Shown here piece after piece: positions 10,423 through 17,285 of a stretch of DNA of 17,285 nucleotides. The stretch is from Dichomitus squalens LYAD-421 SS1. Taxonomy: Eukaryota > Basidiomycota > Agaricomycetes > Polyporales > Polyporaceae. The stretch is taken from contig NW_006766905.1 in NCBI RefSeq assembly GCF_000275845.1, positions 437,304-454,588 on the forward strand. The letters run 5' to 3'. The first letter of the stretch is position 1. Each line of letters starts with the position of its first letter. Made by a program: the position numbers and the translations under genes. The notes under the pieces were generated by a model, which ran no database searches, was not told where the DNA came from, and saw only the letters and a program-made list of their open reading frames with translations.

Positions 10423-10460
10423 CCGTCCGCGCCTCATCCACCGCCGCCGTTCCCTTCAAG

Positions 10461-12155
10461 ATGGTCAGGAAGCTCCGTGCAAAGGTGGACCCGATCGCCG
10501 GTGCCTTGCCCAAAACTTACCTCGACGCAGGTCCCGCCGCCGCCACAGCATACGTCTATCATGCGCTCGAACACGACCTCGACAGCACAGACCGCTTCCA
10601 GCTCTACCAGTACACCGTCTCTTTCTTCCTCCGTCACGATCAAGTCGCTCGAGCCACCCTGCTCTATGCCCGCATGGTACGCGACGGCTACCTTCCCTCC
10701 GTCTCCCTCCGCACCCAGATGCGCGTCATCAGAGAGGCAGAGTCCCTCACTCCTGACGAGCACGAACAAGTACTCCTCCCCATCATCGGTCACGCATTCG
10801 ACAACAAATCCTACGACGACGACGCTCTCGCAGACCTCCTCCAGCTCCTCGCAGAAGGCGTGCGCGTTCCTCCGTCATTCATTGACCGCGTCGTCCACCT
10901 CTTCCTCTCCAAACGCGACCCCGGCTTCCAGCTCTCTGCGCATACACTCAGCTGTATAGTACGCCTCCACGCTCGCGCAGGCGACAAAGAAGGCGCCGCA
11001 CGGTGGTCCTCCGAGCGGCTTCCCCCGCTCCCTCAGTCTTCCTCTCCCCGCGGCTTCATCAACCCCGCCCCTTACACCACCCTCCTCCGCGACCTCGCCC
11101 ACGCCAATCCCGACGACGACCTCTACAACTGGGCCCTCTCCGAGATCGAATCCCCCAACCCCTCCATCCGCGTCGACCTCCCCTTCCTCAACGCCGTCCT
11201 CGCCCACGCCTTCGGCCAACGGCACTTCGACGCCCTCTTCTCCCTCTACGCCCACATGGTCGAGCAGCGCACGCCCGCCCTCACCCCGGACGGACACACC
11301 TTCTCCACCATCTTCCGCGCCGTCCACCAAACGACCTGCAAGTTCTCCCGCCGGTCGAAGCGCACGCGCGGCATGAAGCCCCCCGAGAACGTCCCCGCCC
11401 CGCGCGCCGTCTTCCGCGACATGCTCACCTGCCTCGCCGCGCGCACCGCGCCTGCCCCCACCCCCGTCCTCGACGCCCTCGCGCTGCGCAAGGCCCTGCG
11501 CGCCTTCATGGGCCAGTACGACTACCCCGCCGCGCTCGTCGCCGTGCGCCTCCTCCGCACACACGCCGCGCTCGTCGGCCCGCCCACGCTCCCCCTCTAC
11601 CGCGTCGTCGTCAACGCGCTCCTCGGGCGCGTCAAGGTCCACCTCCCGCGCATCGCGCTCCGCCCCGACCCCCAGCGCGTCTGGACGTACCGCTTCCTCG
11701 GCCTCGGCGACCTCCCCCCGCACCTCCGCACGCGGCCCCAGTTCGACATGGCGATGGTGCACCGCGTCCTGCTCGCCGGCGTCCGCTCGCCCGCCGGCCT
11801 CGGCTGGATCCCCGCCCCGGACTACGCCGCGCGGCGCGAGATCCCGCTCGAGGGCCTCGGCGGGCGCGCGCAGCGCGAGCTGCAGGTCCCGGACCAGGGC
11901 GTGTTCGAGGCGAACGGGATGCCGACCGCGCTGCAGCTCGTGGGGCTCGAGTATGTCGAGGAGGACAGGCCGTTCGCCGTCGCGCCGCTCGAGCGCCTCC
12001 TCACGAGGGCCATGCTCGCTTCGGCGGACATGCAGGATCCGGAGGGGTTCCTGTCGCAGACGGCGGCCGAGGCTGTTGCGCAGGCGACGCTGGAGATGGT
12101 TCCGAGGCCTGAGGACTTGCGTAAGGAGTCGGCGATGCCTTTGGTGAATTCGTAA
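10461..12155 (+). CDS. PPR-like helical-repeat protein, probably mitochondrial
   Basis: An uninterrupted 564-aa frame from the first in-frame ATG to TAA. It is mostly amphipathic helix pairs. PPR-like units are visible at about 46-80 (ending LYARMVRDGYLPS) and 241-290 (LFSLYAHMVEQR followed by TPDGHTFSTIFRAV), with a weaker helical pair near 330-380. Proteins of this build usually bind organelle RNA in mitochondrial transcript processing or translation; the exact target cannot be read from the sequence. The frame is open for at least 63 codons before the ATG. That stretch (10272-10460) has many Arg, Ser and Leu and no acidic residue, exactly like a mitochondrial presequence, but lacks an ATG; a non-AUG start or a 5' exon would capture it. 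Codons at 11050-12000 are extremely C/G-ending, more so than in the first third. The stop codon begins a run of ten A's. It converges with the next gene. Confidence 0.8.
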   Translation: MVRKLRAKVDPIAGALPKTYLDAGPAAATAYVYHALEHDLDSTDRFQLYQYTVSFFLRHDQVARATLLYARMVRDGYLPSVSLRTQMRVIREAESLTPDEHEQVLLPIIGHAFDNKSYDDDALADLLQLLAEGVRVPPSFIDRVVHLFLSKRDPGFQLSAHTLSCIVRLHARAGDKEGAARWSSERLPPLPQSSSPRGFINPAPYTTLLRDLAHANPDDDLYNWALSEIESPNPSIRVDLPFLNAVLAHAFGQRHFDALFSLYAHMVEQRTPALTPDGHTFSTIFRAVHQTTCKFSRRSKRTRGMKPPENVPAPRAVFRDMLTCLAARTAPAPTPVLDALALRKALRAFMGQYDYPAALVAVRLLRTHAALVGPPTLPLYRVVVNALLGRVKVHLPRIALRPDPQRVWTYRFLGLGDLPPHLRTRPQFDMAMVHRVLLAGVRSPAGLGWIPAPDYAARREIPLEGLGGRAQRELQVPDQGVFEANGMPTALQLVGLEYVEEDRPFAVAPLERLLTRAMLASADMQDPEGFLSQTAAEAVAQATLEMVPRPEDLRKESAMPLVNS

Positions 12156-12465
12156 AAAAAAAGGGCTTTTTGCTGTGTCCGCTTGCTGTCCACTCAGTCA
12201 CTTTGTACTATACGCGGCGTCCATCACACACACACACACTTCGCTCCCCCACCTCATCCCCTTGTGTAATCTTACAACATTAGCATTAGTAGTACACCAC
12301 CGCAATACACTAGATAGTTACTGGATATAGAGAACTGAGGTATACTCAAGAACACAGCGGAACAGAACGCAGCGCGACAACAAGCATGACATGACAAGAT
12401 ACAATCCAGTGTCCACGTACCCGCTGCAGTATGGCAAGACAGGCTACAATCGTGAGACCCCCACC
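12156..12465. other. Convergent 3' intergenic region
   Basis: It holds the 3' ends of two genes that face each other (the PPR-like gene on plus and the 584-aa gene on minus). It is less GC-rich than both neighbours and includes a short CA repeat and AT-rich stretches suited to 3'-end formation. No gene or hairpin terminator was seen. Confidence 0.55.
12225..12239. repeat. CA dinucleotide microsatellite
   Basis: Seven CA units in a row plus one C, about 70 bp beyond the stop of the PPR-like gene and therefore probably in its 3' UTR. Short enough to be incidental, but a possible length-polymorphic marker. Confidence 0.85.
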
Positions 12466-14664
12466 TTACCCTACGATGCGAACGTTAGCCAAACCCACCA
12501 AAACATGTCCCGAACCACTCACCAAGATACCCTCTCCCCTCCGGGGGCCTCAACGACCCCATAGGCTCCTCCCGCCTCATCCCCAGCCCCTGCGAATGCT
12601 GCTGCATCCTCATCCCCTGCGCAGGCCCCATCCCCAGATGCACCAACCCGCCCTGCGGCGACCCAAACGCCGCCTGGCTCTGCGCGAACGCAACCCCCCT
12701 CCCCAGTCCCTGCCCTCCCCCGTTCCCCGCGAGCCCCGCCGGCCGCTTCGGCTCCTTCCCCTCGAGCGCGCGCACGAACTCGTTCCACAGCGCGCTCTCC
12801 GCGCGCCCCGCCGCGCGCCACTCGTCGAGCGCGTCCTGCGGCGCGTTCTTCCACACCCGCCGGTGGTTGCAGAACGTCGACTTCTTGTACGCCGCCTTGA
12901 ACACGCGCTCGAACGCGCCGCGCTGCGTGAGCGCCGGCTCGCGCTGCATGAGCTCCTCCATCTCCGTCAGGCCCGCGTCGATCTCGCACACGTACTTGCC
13001 GAACGGCCACGCTTTCGCCGCGCCGCCGCCGGCGGTGCTCCCTGGCCCGGTGCCGTCGCCGTTGGCTTGCGCGGTGGGGGTGGGCTCGCGGTCCTGATTC
13101 GCGGCTGGGAGTGTGACGGGGGACGGGAGCGGGGTAGATTTCGGCGTGGGCGATGGGGTGGGGTTCGAGGCGGCTTGAGGGTAAGGAAGTCGGGAGTATG
13201 ATGCGCGCGTCGGGGATATGGGCGAAGCCTGAATCGAGAGAGTAGGAGTAGGCGGGGTGACCGCCATAGCCAGCGAAGAGTCCGACGAGATAGGAACGGG
13301 CCCATTCGTCCTCAATGGCATTGCAGAGTTGTTGTGAGTTGAACGCGCGTGCTGTATCGGGCTGATTGGCGTATGAGGAGTGTAGTGATAGTCCTGATTG
13401 AGCTGGGACGTAGTTGAAGTCGTGGCAGAAGTAACAGAATGGAGAGACGCGATACTGAAAGGTGAGGCATACATAGGCATCTGAGACGAATCCACTTGCG
13501 TCTCCGAGTCGGGTACGACGTGCCTGGAGAACATAGGAGAGCCAACGTCCTCGAAGGCGAGCGCGTTCACTGCCGTAGACGTGGACGAACCGCTCTGCGA
13601 CGAATGGGACCGATGATGCTTGCTCGATGGCGGTGATAGCCCCTCATCGGCCGACCGCTTCTTCTGACCCACCGAGTCTACTGGCTGGTAGAGCAGTGGT
13701 AAGGCGGGGGCCGAGACACGTTCCTCTTGTAGACGGAGTTCTGCTTCCAACCCTAGGCACTCGCAGTCTTCCAGGCCGACGATTAGGTCGCGGCGCATGC
13801 GATAGAGTACCCTCTGCTGGCTCTCAACCGAGCGCACAGCACAGAGTTGCTCTTGCTCCCATGCACGTGCGTGGGGGTTGTAAACATCAACATAGGTGTT
13901 GGGAGCGAGGTGATAGGCATCGACGATGGGCTCGACCTCAGAAAGGCGTAGGAGCGGAAACGTTGCAATATCCACCCGCAGTCGGAGCGGTTGTACGTTC
14001 GCCTGATGAAGTTGTGGTTAGTTGATAATCTCATGTCAACTACCGCCTCGAACGCAGAATACGAATCTGATAGCCGTGCCATCTCAAAGGGTCGACACAA
14101 ACGACTCCTCTTCGCGATTCATAAGAAGTACGCTGTAAATTCGAATCCCTGAGCTGTACCAAACCTAAAGGCGATCGCGCAGGCACGTTGCCACAGGATC
14201 ATCGCGACCGGTGTCAGGATCTATCGAATCTCCAACAGACGGCCGAGGACCAACAGGAGCATAACTCATCGTTGATCGCGAGTGTCATCCCGATTTCAAC
14301 ATCTTACGGCCTCGCGAGCGAAAGTGCTTACGTGCGGCCGATGACATGGCTAAACCATCTCGCACAGTCCCAGCCAGCCCAGGATGATCCTCACCTTATA
14401 CCAGAACACGATCGTGACGCTCCTCTTCAACGACTCGGCTAGCTCGTTATGCTTCTCATCCCTCGAGTCTTCCCGACCCGGGCTCCAGCCGTAAGAACTC
14501 CCATACGAAGACCTCCGGAGTTGGGCAGAAGATAGAGGCAGAGGGGAATTGAGCGTACTCGCGGGGGCTGAAGAGGGCGATTGAGTGAAAGCTGGAGATG
14601 CGAGAGGGAGAGTGAACGTTGCCCCAGGACCAGGACGGGTCACAATGGGTATGGGTTGTGCCAT
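12466..14664 (-). CDS. Uncharacterised two-block protein with a Ser/Pro-rich linker, possibly nuclear
   Basis: I do not recognise this family. The preferred model is three exons: 14664-14395, 14002-12523 and 12470-12466, giving 584 aa in phase. Intron 1 (14394-14003, 392 nt) joins VTIVFWYK directly to ANVQPLRLRVDIATFPLL, restoring a plausible beta-rich segment. The last intron (12522-12471, 52 nt) has GTGAGT, a GGCTAAC branch and CGTAG, and brings the stop five bases into exon 3; without it the protein is 11 residues longer. Block 1 (about 75-190) is ordered and ends in a charged helix. Residues 190-418 are Ser/Pro/Thr-rich and low in structure, with a basic QKKR near 203-206. Block 2 (about 420-509) contains WPFGKYVCEID, AFERVFKAAYKKSTFCNHR and RVWKNAP, helical and basic, compatible with nucleic-acid binding. 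The tail is Gly/Gln/Met-rich. Alternative start: the ATG at 14082, giving MARLSDSYSAFEA, but that needs a 41-nt intron. A role as a transcriptional regulator is only a guess. Confidence 0.7.
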
Positions 14665-15318
14665 GCACTGTAGGCAAACCCGCTACGCCGGCTACCACAC
14701 GACACAGAGGAAAGTGGGACTGAGCTAAAATAAAAAAAAAGTGTCGGTGTCCAACACATTGTCAATTAGAATGGTAGCTCACGGACAGAGGACTGCCTTG
14801 TGACCAATCCTTGTTCTTTGTTCTTGAAGGGATCGCTTGATCGTACGGGACGTGGTTATAGATCTGGCGAGGACGTCGATCACCGATCTTGTTCTGAGAC
14901 AGGATATCCTCAGCAGCGTAAGTCGTATGGCCAACCGATCGACGGTTGTTGTGTCGTCAGACGTTAGATCGAGTATGCTATGTACTGGGACGATCGAGGT
15001 GGAGAGAAGGAGGGGACAACATGGAGGGAGGATTCAACTCCGCGAGTAAACCGGAGCCAGGTCAGGTTCCGCGTGTGCTCACCCAAGGCGCCTGCGGCAT
15101 CAGAATATCTCGCACGACTTGTCTCCTGCCGCCATGTGCCACTGCGTTTCACGTTCAAGCTCTAAGCAACCTCGCTACACTGCCTTCCACGTTGACTCGC
15201 ATTGTGAAACCGACTACTACTCCCTCGCAATGGAACATGAGACCGGCCTCAGTTCTTCCGGTCCAGTGCCCGGCATGTCAGCCATTCCAGCCGCACCTAG
15301 CTAGGGCTCCAGGACTCG
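14665..15318. promoter_or_regulatory. Divergent intergenic region with poly(dA) tract
   Basis: It lies between two diverging genes. A tract of A's (14727-14740, interrupted by one T) sits 63-76 bp upstream of the ATG of the minus-strand gene, where poly(dA:dT) commonly excludes nucleosomes in fungal promoters. On the plus strand an ATG at 15134 in an excellent context (GCCGCCATGTG) opens a 56-codon frame to 15304; it could be a first exon of the following gene, although I found no good splice joining it. A donor-like GTAAGT occurs at about 14916. Confidence 0.4.
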
Positions 15319-16247
15319 ATGCCCAAATGCGTTTCACCAACTTCAACCTTGCTTTCGTTTCTCCATCTTGTCGCAATGTTGTCCAGCTCGACCTGCTCTG
15401 CTATCTGCTCCTCTGGTTCCTCGCAAACGTTCTATGATTGCTCTTCTCGGTTTTCGATCTCCGACCTCTGCTTCGACGCAGTCTCCCAACCTCCTGCCGA
15501 CATCTGTATGGAGGAATGTTCACTTCCTAGGGTCGTCTTGCCCCCAGTAGACCGCCGCACTGTTCTGACATCAGTTTCCGGGCCAACAACGGAACAACCC
15601 ACAGTCCCTAAAGGACAGGAAGAGGTGAGCATTTCAGGATTTGACCTATGTTTCCTATGCTGACCGCTCTCTGGACACACTAGCCTCAAACTATACGGAA
15701 GCTTGTACTTCGAAAGCGTACGACATCTCCCTATCAGATCAGACTCCCGTCGATGAGCGATCGACTGCGCGTACGCAACGGAAAGCTCGTCGTCCACGCC
15801 GACACCACTAGCAAGCCAGCTATTCCAGCTAGTCGTAGCCCTAGGCCGTATTTCAACCAAACGAGACGGCCAGCGCCAAGGACCCTATCGCATCCGAACG
15901 GAGCTCCCAATATCCACGTTCCAAGGCCTGTCTATCCTCCCTATTTCAAGCGGCCCGATTTGGATCAGAGCGCCAACGTGGACGGGCCTCACGAACACCC
16001 GTTCAATATATGCATTTCCCCTCCTCATGTCTCCGGCATCCATGCAGTGGATACCTGGTCGGAGATTTGCGAAGACCTATGTCGCGCTATGGAGGTTCTC
16101 TCCGTACTCTCAGATCTCGACACCAACTCAATGGACCCCTCGCCATCTATGACTTTCGGTTGCTCGTTACCGCCCTGCTCTGTTGCGGTCAGCCCTGGAC
16201 TTGGCGACCACTGGCACTCATATGTCTTTCCCCGCCTTGTCGTATGA
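15319..16247 (+). CDS. Two-exon gene of unknown function, start uncertain
   Basis: Exons 15319-15624 and 15684-16247 join in phase to 289 aa. The 59-nt intron has a GTGAGC donor, a GCTGACC branch site and an ACTAG acceptor, and both sides are open in exactly the matching frame, which is the main evidence for a real gene. The product shows no domain I recognise. The first half is Ser/Cys/Pro-rich. The start of exon 2 is basic (RKLVLRKR), followed by a Pro/Arg-rich segment. The C-terminal third contains a more ordered, acidic helix (DTWSEICEDLCRAMEVLSVL). The start is the first ATG after an in-frame stop at 15298, but an upstream exon beginning at 15134 is possible. Codon use is less C/G-biased than in the neighbouring genes, suggesting a weakly expressed or lineage-restricted gene. 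A GT at 16240 could also begin a further intron and change the last residues. Confidence 0.5.
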
Positions 16248-17285
16248 CAGGGAATCGTCGCTCTTTCACTGTCGTTGTCGTCGCCTTGTCTAGCTAGCCC
16301 TAAAGTGTATATGCTTTCTTGTCGGTCGCTTTTATTCAAATATGCAGAGTACACGTTTCAAAGGTACTGCTTCGTCTTAAAAAAAACCGCCCGCGGAGGC
16401 ACAAGTAAACAGGTCCTGGCCCATATCGCATGTTACTACTCGGTCCAAGTGAGTATGCTACATCCCCTTTCACCGACACAGAGATACTATCCCTTGCTCA
16501 TACTGCACATTATATAGTGGTGCGAACCCAAACGAAGGTGTAAAGCCTGTCGGCTGTTATGCTTGCACCGCGCTCCCTTCCTGAGGTCATCTTGACGGTC
16601 GGAGCGCATCTGATCTCGATGTCTGCCATGCCACATCACCCTAGCGAATGAAAGTGGGGTTTTTATGTACATGTAGCCCGGCTCATTCTCCGCACTCCTA
16701 GCCATGAAGTCAGCTTCTTCCTTATGGTCGCGCGAAGCATGCATTACGATGTAGGCGCTCATGCTACATGTTATGTAAGATCTCAAGATCTTAAGCCCAG
16801 TGAAAACCTTCCCTTTTTCCTACGATTTGTAGCTTTTGCCAGCGATTGCCGTCTATTGCCATCTTTTCACAGCTGTCGCGATGACATCTCGGCGCCTATC
16901 TATGCTCGATTTCATGCATCGATGATCACTTTTTGTATATAGAATGGCCGTCCGACGTCGATTTGACAAGTCGTTCATACAACTGCCAGTGTCCAATGTA
17001 TATATCGCCACATCCATATGCATCCATTTGTCTGGGTTCCAACCGACGGCCACCCAGCACTTACATTTCTGGCCGGTTCTCGATCTCGTCCCCCGACCCC
17101 TTCGTCCATGACGCCATCGACGTCCCCGATGCACTCTTAAAGGCGGTCGATGGCCATCTCCCCTTCTCCGCGCTCTTTCTTCCTTTGTCCCACCATCTCT
17201 TCCTGACTTAGGCCCGCCCGCTCACTCTATAAGGCTCCAAGGTAGGTCATAGCATAAGGTCATATAAAGGTACGTGACAGACATT
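16248..17285. other. AT-richer intergenic region, no supported gene
   Basis: More than 1 kb without a gene I can support. The base composition is more AT-rich than the rest of the window, with many short frames on both strands. One plus-strand stretch (about 17085-17208) translates to a protein-like segment including HDAIDVPDALLKAVDGHL, which could be an isolated exon, but no start or splice context supports it. No tRNA, rRNA or transposon signature was seen. This is probably 3' UTR of the preceding gene followed by the promoter of a gene beyond the window. Confidence 0.45.
17228..17268 (+). promoter_or_regulatory. TATA-like motifs at the window edge
   Basis: TATAAG (17228-17233) and TATAAA (17263-17268) lie on the plus strand close to the right edge. 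They could be the TATA region of a gene starting beyond the window. Both are followed by donor-like strings (GGTAGGT, GGTACGT), so an exon end is an alternative reading. Confidence 0.25.

Larger units (their letters stand above)
9884..10460. promoter_or_regulatory. Divergent intergenic region between the 5-phosphatase and PPR-like genes
   Basis: The two genes diverge from this 577-bp GC-rich stretch, so it should contain both promoters and 5' UTRs. It includes a hexanucleotide repeat and a pyrimidine-rich segment (about 10340-10440) just before the ATG of the plus-strand gene. No clear TATA box was seen for either gene. Open frames on both strands pass through it without a convincing start; they look like compositional by-products, apart from the possible presequence discussed under the PPR-like gene. 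Confidence 0.5.

Noticed and set aside
10875..11762. 295-codon minus-strand frame overlapping the PPR-like gene
   Set aside because: Glu/Gly/Val/Ala-rich antisense shadow of the same GC3-biased region.
11003..12112. 369-codon plus-strand frame overlapping the PPR-like gene
   Set aside because: It is almost entirely Arg, Pro, His and Ala, a frame-shifted shadow of a C/G-ending coding sequence.
14140..14160. TTCGAATCCC string resembling a tRNA B box
   Set aside because: The flanking five bases on each side cannot pair as a T stem, and no acceptor stem or A box is found at the right distance.
14003..14394. Box C/D snoRNA inside the long first intron of the 584-aa gene
   Set aside because: There are GATGA-like and CTGA-like strings, but no terminal stem and no proper spacing of C and D boxes.
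1..17285. CRISPR arrays, insertion sequences, phage or bacterial operon features
   Set aside because: No spaced direct repeats, inverted terminal repeats or transposase-like frames were seen, and the abundant spliceosomal introns exclude a bacterial origin.

Overview
The window reads as nuclear DNA of a filamentous basidiomycete, probably an Agaricomycete. Most introns are short (about 52-72 nt) with GTRNGT donors, CTRAC-like branch sites and YAG acceptors. Genes are compact, coding regions are GC-rich with C/G-ending codons, and the recognisable proteins look fungal. The assignment rests on gene structure and protein pattern only; no database was searched.

Layout. (1) 1-2312: a gene-poor stretch holding a broken HNH-nuclease-domain gene on the minus strand (about 524-1256), of a kind I associate with Agaricomycetes, plus unassigned DNA. 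(2) 2313-5009, minus: an 11-exon SAMHD1-like dNTP triphosphohydrolase whose predicted 646-aa product keeps the HD-domain metal ligands. (3) 5736-9883, minus: a 5-exon gene for a 1197-aa inositol-polyphosphate 5-phosphatase with a proline-rich N-terminus, a WD40-like propeller and a C-terminal IPPc domain. (4) 9884-10460: a divergent intergenic region with a hexanucleotide repeat. (5) 10461-12155, plus: an intronless PPR-like, probably mitochondrial helical-repeat protein whose predicted presequence lies upstream of the first in-frame ATG. (6) 12466-14664, minus, convergent with (5): a 3-exon gene of unknown function, possibly nuclear, with two well-ordered blocks around a Ser/Pro-rich linker. 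(7) 15319-16247, plus: a two-exon gene of unknown function whose start is uncertain. (8) 16248-17285: no gene I can support, with promoter-like TATA motifs at the far edge.

These genes do not form an operon or an obvious cluster. They look like ordinary neighbouring housekeeping genes (nucleotide-pool control, phosphoinositide turnover, organelle RNA metabolism) flanked by less conserved DNA. I did not find a clear new multi-gene system. The best leads are the orphan two-block protein at 12466-14664, the decayed HNH gene, the non-AUG or hidden start of the PPR-like gene, and the propeller/5-phosphatase with an altered signature motif. Exon models were built by hand. Reading phase closes exactly across every junction of the two large minus-strand genes and of the 584-aa gene, which is the main support for them.
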